Origin: an uncultured Ilumatobacter sp.
GTDB taxonomy: Bacteria; Actinomycetota; Acidimicrobiia; Acidimicrobiales; Ilumatobacteraceae
Direction of reading: 5' to 3'
Assembly: GCA_905182555.1 (NCBI GenBank)
Contig: CAJJBX010000013.1
Coordinates: forward strand, 62,001-126,000
DNA: 64,000 nt
In this document: piece by piece, positions 36,606 to 44,943 of the stretch
How the letters are laid out: the number at the start of each line of letters is the position of its first letter
How positions within the stretch are numbered: the stretch's first letter is position 1
The notes under the pieces: generated by a model
What the model was told of the DNA's origin: nothing
What the model saw: the letters and a program-made list of their open reading frames with translations, nothing else
Database searches by the model: none
Made by a program: the position numbers and the translations under genes

Positions 36606-36628
36606 CGCAGGCCTAACCCATTGATCGT

Positions 36629-36663
36629 CCTGTCACACTTTGGTCTGACCTCGGTGTGACAGG
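36629..36663 (+). terminator. Strong hairpin after the acyl-CoA dehydrogenase gene
   Basis: CCTGTCACAC and GTGTGACAGG form a perfect 10-bp stem around a 15-base loop containing TTTGGTCTGACC. It sits 24 bp after the stop. No T tract follows, so it may be a repeat rather than an intrinsic terminator; a related sequence with the same TTTGGTCTGACC lies near 46190. Confidence 0.6.
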
Positions 36664-36741
36664 CACGAGCACGAGAACTCTTACCTCGAGTACGAGTTCA
36701 TCTTCGAACGCCGCACCGACACCAGCGAGAAAACAAACGCT

Positions 36742-37690
36742 CTAGACCTCAGAGAGTAAGTCGCCACTTGTCACCCACGGGACAAGGTTCGCGAAGAATC
36801 GTTCAGCTGCGCGGCGCGCCGTGCCATCGGTGCTGCCGGAGTTGTGCGGTGTGATGATCACGTTGGGTAGTGCCCACAGTGGATCGTCGGCGGGTAGCGG
36901 TTCGGGATAGGTCACGTCGAGGCCGGCACCACCGAGCATGCCGGTCGCCAGCGCCTTGGTCAGGGCCAACTGATCGACCAGCTCGCCACGCCCAACGTTG
37001 ACGAAGAACGCGTGCGCTTGCATCGCGCTGATCAGGTCAGCGGAGATGATGCCGTGCGTGTCATCGTTGAGCGGCAACGCGAGCATCTTCGCCCCCGCCG
37101 CCGGCGACCCGAGCGAGCTCGGCGAGCGGACGGACGGGACATGTTTCGTCGCCCTGAGCCTGGCGCCGGACGATCACGGGTTGCATGCCAAACGCTGTGG
37201 TCAGGCGAACTACTTCCTGACCAATCGGGCCGTAACCGACGACGGCGACGCTCTTGCCTTCGAGTTCGCTCCATCGATCCCACGCCCACTCGGCATTGGC
37301 CTGTGCTCGCATCATCCGCGGGAGATCGCGGGCCAAGGCGAGGAGGAACATCATGACGGTCCGAGCAATCGGCGAGCTGCTCGAACCCGACGAGTTGGTG
37401 AGACGTACGCCGCGGTCCTTGAGCGTCTGGAAGATCGGACTGTCGACACCGGCCGACATCGAGTGCAGCCAAGCCAAGTTGTCGGCTCGCAACGCCACGC
37501 CGAAATAGTTCCCTGCGCGCTCGGGCCAGGCGTCGTGCGAGAAGAACGCGATCGTGATCCGTTCCAGGTCGGCGTCGGCAACGGGTTCTTCGTTGACAAG
37601 TAACACCGTCTCGATGTCCGGTGCAATGGCGGTGACCTGATCGCCCCACGCCTTCCAGAAGGTGTCAGTGCAAAACAGAACATCACTCAT
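36742..37690 (-). CDS. D-2-hydroxyacid dehydrogenase, frameshifted near 37075
   Basis: One NAD-dependent hydroxyacid dehydrogenase of about 315 residues, in two frames. The first (from ATG 37690) has SVAVVGYGPIGQEVVRL (NAD motif). The second (ATG 37086 to 36742) has LPLNDDTHGII, FFVNVGRGELVDQ, GAGLDVTYPEPLPADDPLW and NVIITPHNSG with the catalytic His. The break lies in a run of Gs (GGCGGGGGCGAAG), a classic place for a miscounted base. Reduces 2-ketoacids or the reverse. Its start overlaps the CMD-family stop as ATGA. Confidence 0.82.
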
Positions 37691-38418
37691 TCTTCTTCTC
37701 CCGCATCTTCTCCCGCATCTGAGCCCGCACCTGAGCCCGAATCTGTCTCGTCCATCATCAGTCTCTCGTCCGCTCTGCCTCTGTCCGGCCCGCTGATATC
37801 GCGCACGATGTCGCGCGGATCAAAGTCGTCTGGCGCAGTGACCTCAACGACGCGCTCATCAACATTGTCGAACTCCGTCCGCAGCGCCTTCGACATCACT
37901 GCGTGCTGCGAATACAAGCACGTGATGTAGGTCAGCTCCAGAATCTGCGTGTCGGGCAAGTGCTCTCGAAGGCCGTCGAAGATCGCTTCAGGCACCCGGC
38001 CCTGGCCGGTGACGAGGCAGTCGGCATAGCCGAGCACGAGGCGTTCGAGTTCGTTCCAACAGGGCGCACCGGCGCCGACAGCAATACCGGCTATCTGCTC
38101 TTCAGTCGCGCCGAGCCCACGCAACGATTTGCAGTGCTGCGAGTAGACGAACTGGCTTCCCACCAACCAGCCGGCGCGCGTCTGACCGAGCTCGCGGAGC
38201 ATCGGGTCAAGCGTCGCGTGCCGGTAGACGCGAAAGCCCTGCACTGCGTGCTCGAACACGGAGTGATCGTTGGCGAAGACCGTCCACCAGTCTCCGGGCG
38301 TACCAGTGGCCGTCCCCGGTTCGGCAACGGGGTCGCGGTCACCGAAGAGGATCCCGTACATCTGCTCGACGAGTGGCGACTCGTTCTCCTCGCGGGACAC
38401 TTCGTTCAATCGTGGCAT
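37687..38418 (-). CDS. Carboxymuconolactone-decarboxylase/AhpD-like protein
   Basis: A 243-residue CMD-family protein: MLRELGQTRAGWLVGSQFVYSQHCKSLRGLGATEEQI is the core helix pair. The usual CxxC is reduced to SQHC, so the peroxidase pair of AhpD is absent and a decarboxylase or other role is more likely. ITCLYSQHAVMSKALRTE follows. The last 25 residues are a low-complexity acidic tail (DSGSGAGSDAGEDAGEEE) encoded by a short tandem repeat. The stop overlaps the start of the hydroxyacid dehydrogenase as ATGA, suggesting a shared pathway. Confidence 0.75.
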   Translation of the reverse strand: MPRLNEVSREENESPLVEQMYGILFGDRDPVAEPGTATGTPGDWWTVFANDHSVFEHAVQGFRVYRHATLDPMLRELGQTRAGWLVGSQFVYSQHCKSLRGLGATEEQIAGIAVGAGAPCWNELERLVLGYADCLVTGQGRVPEAIFDGLREHLPDTQILELTYITCLYSQHAVMSKALRTEFDNVDERVVEVTAPDDFDPRDIVRDISGPDRGRADERLMMDETDSGSGAGSDAGEDAGEEE

Positions 38419-38536
38419 CTGCCGATCGTGTCAGACCTGACACCGAGCGCACGAAGACGACCGCATGAGTTCCAAAGAGGTGGCCATGCGTCGTCCGATC
38501 CCAACCCGGATGGCCGAGCGCGACACAATGGTCTGC

Positions 38537-39685
38537 ATGAAGACAGCTGCCACCGAACTGCTCGGTATCGAGTTCCCCATTTTCGCGTTCAGTCATTGCC
38601 GCGACGTCGTCGCCGCGGTGACCAAGGCCGGCGGCCTCGGCGTACTCGGCGCAGTTGCCCACTCGCCGCAGCAATTGGAGATCGACCTCGAATGGATCGA
38701 GGCTGAAGTCCGCGGGCGGCCGTACGGCGTCGACCTGATCGTGCCTGCCAAATACGCCGGTGATGAAGACGGTGGTTACACGCTCGAAGACATCGCGAAG
38801 CTCATCCCCGACACCCATCGGGCGTTCATCGACGAGATCCTCGAACGCTACGACGTCCCAGAACTGCCCGCCGACGACACGACGACCCGTTCGAACACCG
38901 CCATCGGCGGCCACGACGGCAATGCACCGTTCAGCGCAAACGCCGCCCTGCCGCAGCTCAACGTCGCACTCGCCAGCAACGCAGCATTCATCGCGAACGC
39001 GCTCGGCCCGCCGCCGAAGTTCCTCATCGACCGCTGCAAAGAAGAGGGCAAGCTGATCGGTGCGCTTGCCGGACGCCCACAGCATGCCGAACGGCACCAG
39101 GCTGCCGGTGTCGACATCATCATCGCGCAGGGTTCTGAAGCAGGTGGCCACACCGGCGAAATCGGTTCGATGGTGCTGATTCCCGAGATTGTCGACGCCG
39201 TCAACATCCCCGTCCTCGGTGCTGGTGGCATCGGGCGCGGCCGCCAGATGGCAGCAGCCATGGCGCTCGGGGCCGAAGGTGTCTGGTGCGGTTCCGTCTG
39301 GTTAACAACTGAGGAAGCCGAAACACATCCGGCCGTAAAACAGAAGTTCCTCGCAGCCACGTCAGCCGACACGATCCGTTCGCGGTCGCTCACCGGCAAG
39401 CACGCCCGAATGTTGAAATCTGCCTGGACAGACGAGTGGGAGCGCGACGATCGCCCTGACCCCCTCGGTATGCCGCTGCAACCGATTCTGACAACCGAAG
39501 CTCAGAAGCGCATTGCCCGCGCCGCCAATACGAAGGGGTCGGGCGCCGAGAAGCTGGCCAACTACTTCGTGGGCCAGATCGTCGGCACGATGAACCAGAC
39601 AAAGACCTCCGGCCAGGTCGTCATGGACATGATCGAGGAGTTTATCGAGGCAGTCGAGGGCCTCGCCCACCAGCTCGAAACCTGA
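38537..39685 (+). CDS. Nitronate monooxygenase family FMN enzyme
   Basis: A 382-residue TIM-barrel flavoprotein from ATG 38537. IEFPIFAFSHCRDVVAAVTKAGGLGVLGA is the opening strand, DIIIAQGSEAGGHTGEIGSM the FMN phosphate region with its His, and IPVLGAGGIGRGRQMAAAMALGAEGVWCGS the glycine-rich FMN loop, as in 2-nitropropane dioxygenase-like proteins. Family members oxidise alkyl nitronates or act on acyl-CoA-like compounds. Divergent from the CMD gene with about 120 bp between. Confidence 0.85.
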   Translation: MKTAATELLGIEFPIFAFSHCRDVVAAVTKAGGLGVLGAVAHSPQQLEIDLEWIEAEVRGRPYGVDLIVPAKYAGDEDGGYTLEDIAKLIPDTHRAFIDEILERYDVPELPADDTTTRSNTAIGGHDGNAPFSANAALPQLNVALASNAAFIANALGPPPKFLIDRCKEEGKLIGALAGRPQHAERHQAAGVDIIIAQGSEAGGHTGEIGSMVLIPEIVDAVNIPVLGAGGIGRGRQMAAAMALGAEGVWCGSVWLTTEEAETHPAVKQKFLAATSADTIRSRSLTGKHARMLKSAWTDEWERDDRPDPLGMPLQPILTTEAQKRIARAANTKGSGAEKLANYFVGQIVGTMNQTKTSGQVVMDMIEEFIEAVEGLAHQLET

Positions 39686-39732
39686 ACCGGCGCGGGTTCG
39701 CGCCATCCGAACTCTGCGATACGGTCCGCTTC

Positions 39733-40287
39733 ATGTCTGGGCTCGACGCCACCGAGCGCCCCGATGCGCACACGGCGCTCGTTCGCACTCGCGTCGGCAA
39801 AGCCGTGGTGGCTGTACTCGTCATTGTGATGTCAGTCTGGATCGTCGGGCCAAACATCCCTGCGAGCCCGGTCCGCGACCGGGTCGAGGTCGTGTGGTCG
39901 CCAGCGATTAAGGCCGGCTTCAAACAGAACTGGTCAGTCTTCAGCCCAAACCCGCGCGCCCAAGCGCTCGAAGTTGTCGCTGTTGCTGAGTTTGCCGATG
40001 GCACCACGACTGAATGGACGTTGCCAGAGCTCGGCCAGACAATCGGTGCCTATCGGAGCTACCGATGGCGCAAATGGCAGGAGCGAATCCGCCTTGATTC
40101 GAACGCGCGCTACTGGGACTCGTCAGCAGCATGGATTGCCCGAGACGTCGCCCGGGGCGACGAACTCCCCGTTTCTGTTCGGCTCATACGACGCTGGCGC
40201 GACATCAAACCACTCACCGCAAACGGCATCGTCGACACGAAAGTGAACGAGTTCGAATTTCACGTCTGGGGTCGCGTCGATGGTTGA
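39733..40287 (+). CDS. Single-span membrane protein linked to HTTM
   Basis: A 184-residue protein with one membrane helix at about 22-42 (KAVVAVLVIVMSVWIVGPNI) and an outward-facing domain beginning WSVFSPNPRAQALEVV. FxPxP after the helix is typical of small proteins encoded immediately before HTTM genes. The stop overlaps the HTTM start by 8 bp, so they are translationally coupled and probably act together. Function unknown. Confidence 0.7.
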   Translation: MSGLDATERPDAHTALVRTRVGKAVVAVLVIVMSVWIVGPNIPASPVRDRVEVVWSPAIKAGFKQNWSVFSPNPRAQALEVVAVAEFADGTTTEWTLPELGQTIGAYRSYRWRKWQERIRLDSNARYWDSSAAWIARDVARGDELPVSVRLIRRWRDIKPLTANGIVDTKVNEFEFHVWGRVDG

Positions 40288-41212
40288 TATCGCAGCCCCC
40301 ACAGCGGCGCTGCTCGAACGAACGCGATCGCAGTTCGACGCCGCAACTCACGCACTCCTCCTGCGAAAGCGTCCCGCCTGGCTGCTTGCGATCATGCGCA
40401 TCCTGTTCGGGCTCGTCGTGTTCGGGTGGACTGCCACGATGGCGGTCGATGTCGGCAGCCTGCTGGGCTCCGACGCGTTGGTCCCTCTGGAGTTCGCGTC
40501 GCAGGATCGCTGGAACTGGTTCACACTTGAATCGACCGGAGCGGCGTGGGTCGCGATCGGCGTTCTACTCATTGCTTCGGTAGCGATCACTCTCGGCTGG
40601 CGACCGACCGCATGGTTGGTAGTCACCTTCGTTCTCCTCGTAGCGGTGCAGCGTCGCAACCCAATGATTCTGAACTCGGGCGACGTGCTCCTACGCAACT
40701 TCGCGCTCATCCTCGCCTTCATGCCAACGGGCGCTGCGCTCTCCGTTGACCGCTGGCGCCGTCACGGACGTGGCGCCCTTTGGACCGCTCCTGACGTTGC
40801 CCCGTGGGGGCTGCGCCTGATCCAACTCCAGTTGTGCGTCGTGTACTTCTTCGCCTTCTGGTCGAAGGGCGGCGATCTCTGGCACAACGGCACAGCGGTC
40901 TCGACGGTGTTCCGCATCGACGACATCACCCGATTTGGGAGCCCCGGTTGGTTGACCACCAACGTGGCCCTGATTGGCCTCTTCACGTGGGGAACGCTGG
41001 CCATCGAACTCGCGCTGACCACGCTGCTCTGGGCCCGCCGACTCCGCCCTGTACTGATCGGCCTGGGCTTCCTGTTGCACTTCTTCATCGACGTGTTTGT
41101 CCTCGTCGGCTTCTTCGGGCCCTTGATGATGATCGGGCTGCTCTCGTTCGCCGATGCCGACTGGCTTGAACGGCGAATCGCAGCCCGACGGGCCACACCG
41201 CAGCCAGCTTGA
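40280..41212 (+). CDS. HTTM-domain protein (vitamin K carboxylase-like membrane domain)
   Basis: A 310-residue integral membrane protein with about seven hydrophobic segments. RIMFG-like RILFGLVVFGWTATM, QRRNPMILNSGDVLLRNFALIL and RLIQLQLCVVYFFAFWSKGGDLWHNGTAV are hallmarks of the HTTM domain shared with vitamin K-dependent gamma-carboxylase. The bacterial role is unsettled. It is coupled to the small membrane protein before it and followed 54 bp later by a peroxiredoxin-like selenoprotein, so a membrane thiol or quinone redox role is possible. Confidence 0.82.
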   Translation: MVDIAAPTAALLERTRSQFDAATHALLLRKRPAWLLAIMRILFGLVVFGWTATMAVDVGSLLGSDALVPLEFASQDRWNWFTLESTGAAWVAIGVLLIASVAITLGWRPTAWLVVTFVLLVAVQRRNPMILNSGDVLLRNFALILAFMPTGAALSVDRWRRHGRGALWTAPDVAPWGLRLIQLQLCVVYFFAFWSKGGDLWHNGTAVSTVFRIDDITRFGSPGWLTTNVALIGLFTWGTLAIELALTTLLWARRLRPVLIGLGFLLHFFIDVFVLVGFFGPLMMIGLLSFADADWLERRIAARRATPQPA

Positions 41213-41266
41213 GTTTCCGGCTTGTTGTCGATCAGCGGCAACCGGTTACACCCACGGATCTCTACC

Positions 41267-41818
41267 ATGAGCAGCATGATGCTGAGCGAAGGGACCCCAC
41301 TGCCAACTTTCGAATTTGCAGCCGCCGGCGGCGCGACCTGGTCGAGCGACGAGCACCGCAAGCACAACGTGCCGCTGGTGCTGATTTTGCATCGCCACCT
41401 TGCTTGACTGCCGTGCCAGGAACACGTGCTTGCCGTGAGCGAGCGCATCAAAGAATTCGGTGACGCACAGATCGCCGTTGTCGCCTTCACCGACCCCGCA
41501 CGGCTCGACGCCTACGTCAAATACCTCGGCGTCACGTTCCCCGTGGTAACCGATGTCGACCGCAAGTTGTATCAAGCACTCGGGCTCGAGCGCGGCACGC
41601 GCCGTCAGGTGTGGTCGCCCGGCACGCTGAAGAAGTACTGGCAACTGCTGCGCGCCGGCAAGAAGCTGCAGCGCTCGCATGAAGACATCCGCCAACTCGG
41701 CGCTGACGTGATCGTCGGGGCCGACGGTCGCATCATCAAAATTTTCCGCCCGGCCACGCCGGACGCCAGGCCGAGCGTCGACGACTTACTCGCCCACCTG
41801 GGCGGCTCATCGACCTAA
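41267..41818 (+). CDS. AhpC/TSA_2-like peroxiredoxin selenoprotein (UGA at residue 47)
   Basis: From ATG 41267, through one TGA at 41405-41407, the frame gives 183 residues. The stretch VLILHRHLAULPCQEHV places the UGA at the first Cys of the CxxC motif that relatives carry as RHxxCxPCxEH. Later parts (AQIAVVAFTDPARLDAYVKY, FPVVTDVDRKLYQALGL) are typical of the AhpC/TSA_2 (PRXL2-like) family. An 8-bp hairpin with loop CGUGA follows 26 bases after the UGA. Thiol peroxidase or oxidoreductase by family. It is on the same strand as HTTM and likely co-transcribed. Its stop nearly overlaps the convergent kinase stop. Confidence 0.8.
41426..41446 (+). promoter_or_regulatory. Candidate bacterial SECIS hairpin of the AhpC/TSA_2-like gene
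   Basis: GTGCTTGC pairs with GCGAGCGC (8 bp, two of them G-U) around loop CGTGA. There are 26 bases between the UGA and the loop, and G is the second loop base. The loop is identical to that of the peroxiredoxin-like gene at 20 kb. Confidence 0.68.
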
Positions 41819-43263
41819 ATCGTTGGGAGGCGAAAGCCGACGTCAGCGCCGCCGTGTTCAGACTCGGCCACCCAAGTCTCTCCGCCATGGCGCTCGACAA
41901 TCTGGGCAACGATGGCCAGTCCAAGCCCAGAGCCCGGCATCGTGCGTGTGGCATCAGCTCGGTAGAAGCGATCGAACACGCGGGCACGATCAGCAACCGC
42001 AACACCCGGACCCCGATCACGTACAGACACAAAACCATCCCTGACCACGACGTCGATCGGTTCGCCGGGCGGGCTGAACTTGTGAGCGTTGCCGAGCACG
42101 TTGGTCACGGCCCGCTCGATCATCGCCTCGTTGCCAGAAACCATTACTGACTCAGCATTCAGAGAGATCTGGCGGTCGACGCGCCGCTGCCACCGCTCCA
42201 CCGAACGCGAAACCACCTCGGCGAGATCGACCGCTTCCATCGTTGCATCGGCGTCATGGCTGTCCGTGGCCAACTCCATCAATTCAGTGAACAGGTTGCT
42301 CAGTTCACCAACTTCTGAGTTGATCGCGTGCAGCAGCTCGCGTCGGTCTTCGGGTGTCAGCGCGGCATCGGGTCGGCTATCGATTCGTTGCAACATTTCC
42401 ACGTTGGCACGCAAGCTTGTCAGTGGAGTGCGCAGCTCATGACCAGCATCGAGGACGAGCCGGTGTTGCTGTTCGCGGCTGGTCTCCAACGCAGTCAGCA
42501 TCTCGCGGAAGCTGCCCGCGAGCTGGCCGATCTCGTCGGGCCGTCCGACAGGGACGTCGATCGAGACGTCGCGGGTATCAGCAACGGTCGCGGCGACATC
42601 TGCGAGGCGGCGTAACGGACGCGTCGTGCGTCGCGCGATCCACCAGCCAGCAAACGCTGCGAGCACAGCGGCAATCAAGCCGATGATCGCGATCCGGCTG
42701 ACCAGCACGCTCAACACGGCGTCGTTCTCGGTCGTCGACCGTGCAACTTGGATAGCGCCACCGCCCTGGAGCGCACGCGTGTACATCCGGTAGGACGTGC
42801 CATCAATCTCGACGTCGTCGTATCGATCCGGTGCGCTCTCACCCGGACGCGGTCGCTCAACAATCAACCGCTCAACCGCGTCGGTAATGGGGAGCTCGTT
42901 GCTGCCCGAACTCAGGACCACGCCGTCCCTGTCGATGACCTGGACAATTGCGTCCGGATCGAACGGCAGCCGAGGCAGCAGCGTCGCAGCGTCGCCTATG
43001 GCTCCATTCGCTCCATTCGCTCCATTCGCTCCATTCGCTCCATTTCCTAAATCGTTGGTGTTCGCACGATTGGGTCGCAAGGGCGGGTTGCCTGGCTGCT
43101 CGCGAATGCCCCGTGTCACCTCGATGGCGCGGCTTTCAAGAAAGCGGTCGGTCGACTCCGAGACTTCTGAACGCATCGCCTGATACGAGGCCGCGCCGAC
43201 GATTGCGCTGACAACCAGTGCGAGGAGGCCGAACAGGATCGCGAGGCGCGAACGCAGACTCAC
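41815..43263 (-). CDS. Sensor histidine kinase (MprB-like)
   Basis: A 482-residue membrane kinase. Two membrane helices (about 6-28 and 192-212) bracket an outside sensor domain; a HAMP linker (RRTTRPLRRLADVAATV) follows. HisKA contains DAGHELRTPLTSL (His near 276) and the ATPase domain has NVLGNAHKFSPPG, VRDRGPGV and GSGLGLAIV. The sensor region holds a 9-bp tandem repeat encoding about five GAN tripeptides (near 73-88). It overlaps the response regulator stop by 4 bp, forming a two-component pair. Confidence 0.92.
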   Translation of the reverse strand: MSLRSRLAILFGLLALVVSAIVGAASYQAMRSEVSESTDRFLESRAIEVTRGIREQPGNPPLRPNRANTNDLGNGANGANGANGANGAIGDAATLLPRLPFDPDAIVQVIDRDGVVLSSGSNELPITDAVERLIVERPRPGESAPDRYDDVEIDGTSYRMYTRALQGGGAIQVARSTTENDAVLSVLVSRIAIIGLIAAVLAAFAGWWIARRTTRPLRRLADVAATVADTRDVSIDVPVGRPDEIGQLAGSFREMLTALETSREQQHRLVLDAGHELRTPLTSLRANVEMLQRIDSRPDAALTPEDRRELLHAINSEVGELSNLFTELMELATDSHDADATMEAVDLAEVVSRSVERWQRRVDRQISLNAESVMVSGNEAMIERAVTNVLGNAHKFSPPGEPIDVVVRDGFVSVRDRGPGVAVADRARVFDRFYRADATRTMPGSGLGLAIVAQIVERHGGETWVAESEHGGADVGFRLPTI

Positions 43264-43946
43264 GTGTTGGACTCGCTGGAGCGAACGACGTAACCAATAC
43301 CGCGCACCGTGTGAACAAGCCGTTCCCTGTCGCCCTCTTCGAGTTTCCGGCGCAGGTAACCAATATGCACATCGAGTGACTTCGAGTTGGTCTCGAAGTC
43401 GTAGCCCCAGATGGTCTCGTACAGCTGGCTACGCGAGAGCACGATCTCGGCGTTGGTCATCAAAGTGTGCAGGATCTCGAACTCGGTGCGGGTCAGCTCG
43501 ATCGAGTCGCCAGCACGAGTGACCAGGTGCTTGGCCGGATCGAGAACGAGATCGCCGCAGCGCAACGTTGCCGAGTCGCTGTGATCGGTGCGCCGCAGCA
43601 GGGCACGAACACGGGCAAGGAGCTCATCGAGTTCGAAGGGCTTCGCCAAATAGTCGTCGGCGCCAGCGTCGAGCCCGGCCACCCGGTCTGGCGTTTCTTG
43701 GCGTGCGGTCAACATCAAAATCGGGGTGCGGTCACCGCGATCACGCAGTTTGCGAACCACGGTGAGGCCATCGACGAAGGGCATCATCACATCGAGGAGC
43801 GCGATATCGGGCTCATGAGCGACAAACGCCTCGAGTGCCGCAGCCCCGTCCTTGGCGAGCACCGTCTTGTAGCCCTCAAAACGCAAGATGCGATCGAGCG
43901 CCTCGCGGATCTGCTGATCATCTTCGGCAATAAGGATGGTGGCCAT
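43260..43946 (-). CDS. OmpR-family response regulator (MprA-like)
   Basis: A 228-residue response regulator. The receiver domain has DD near 9-10, the phosphorylated Asp in ALLDVMMPF (near 52) and K in YLAKPFELDELL. The winged-helix output domain (LTRTEFEILHTLMTNAEIVLSRSQLYETIWGYDFETNSKSLDVHIGYLRRKLE) binds direct-repeat DNA. Its partner is the kinase whose start overlaps its stop. The repeat-rich secreted protein upstream on the same strand could be a target. Confidence 0.93.
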   Translation of the reverse strand: MATILIAEDDQQIREALDRILRFEGYKTVLAKDGAAALEAFVAHEPDIALLDVMMPFVDGLTVVRKLRDRGDRTPILMLTARQETPDRVAGLDAGADDYLAKPFELDELLARVRALLRRTDHSDSATLRCGDLVLDPAKHLVTRAGDSIELTRTEFEILHTLMTNAEIVLSRSQLYETIWGYDFETNSKSLDVHIGYLRRKLEEGDRERLVHTVRGIGYVVRSSESNT

Positions 43947-44136
43947 GTGGCTCTCTCAGGAGGCGGTTGCGGCATTCGCAACGGTGTGTTCAGGGTACGA
44001 GACAGGACGGAGCGGGTGTGAGATAGGCGTGTGAAAGAGGCGTGTGAGATGGGGGACGCAGCGGGGGGGGGCGCATCCTCCATCTCACAATTGGCGTGGT
44101 CGGCGGGCTGATCGCCCGACGACCACATCATGCTGA

Positions 44137-44727
44137 TCAGGCGTCTTGGTCAGCTGCGGGTGCACCGTTGCGCACCGGACGTTCGCCGCGTTCGCCGCGG
44201 GCCGGACGCTCGCCGTCTGCACTGCGGTCCGGGCCACCTTCGTTCACACGGGTGGTCACCTGTGCTTGGAGGCCGGCCAACTTCTCGTCGGCCTCAGCTG
44301 CGGTCAGTCGACCCGCCTCGACCGCAGCGTTGATGCGCTCGGTCTTGGCCGAAACCTTGGCGTCGATGATCGTCTGGACGTCAACACCGTTCGCCTCGGC
44401 GAGCTGTGCAAGGGTCTGACCCTCCTGGAAAGCCGCCCAGAGCTCCTCGGCATCAATGCCGAGCAGGTCAGCAGTTGCCTGAGCGCGATCGCCGCGATCT
44501 CCGCGATCTCCGCGATCCCGCGATCCCGCGATCACCGCGATCTCCACGATCTCCACGATCTCCACGATCTCCACGATCTCCACGATCTCGTCGACATCGA
44601 CAGACTGTTCGATGACCGTGTCGGTCGTGACGGTGTCGTCGGCCTGGGCGCTCACTGCGCTGGCGCCAAAGAGGCTGCCTGCCACAAGTGCGGTGCTGAT
44701 GAGTCCGGTACGAATGCGCTTGTTCAT
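44137..44727 (-). CDS. Secreted repeat-rich protein (EIV and DRG repeats)
   Basis: A 196-residue exported protein from ATG 44727. The signal peptide RIRTGLISTALVAGSLFGASAVSAQA cleaves after AQA. Then follow five EIV tripeptides (DEIVEIVEIVEIVEIVEIAV) and DRGDRGDRGDR, both coded by a 9-bp DNA repeat at 44500-44590. The rest is a helical segment (LLGIDAEELWAAFQEGQTLAQLAEANGVD) with two imperfect repeats, then an Arg/Gly/Glu-rich tail. No family recognised. It precedes the two-component genes on the same strand, so it may report to or be controlled by them. Confidence 0.72.
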   Translation of the reverse strand: MNKRIRTGLISTALVAGSLFGASAVSAQADDTVTTDTVIEQSVDVDEIVEIVEIVEIVEIVEIAVIAGSRDRGDRGDRGDRAQATADLLGIDAEELWAAFQEGQTLAQLAEANGVDVQTIIDAKVSAKTERINAAVEAGRLTAAEADEKLAGLQAQVTTRVNEGGPDRSADGERPARGERGERPVRNGAPAADQDA

Positions 44728-44943
44728 GATGTGCTCGTTTCTGTTTGGGGGAGTGTTTCTGTCGGGTTGACATGGACCATCAAAGAGGTCCCAGGTCAGA
44801 GGCCAGCTACGCGAAACCACAAGATTCGTTAAAGACCCAAACGCCATACCCTCTCCGGCCAAATCTGGACATGCGCCGCGGATCACACGACGATCGCCGC
44901 GCTCAACGGTGCAATTTCACGCAATCTGCGGCACCGTGGAGGG

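Noticed and set aside
44495-44595. CRISPR-like repeat array
   Set aside because: The units are 9 bp without spacers and encode tripeptides in one frame; no cas genes.
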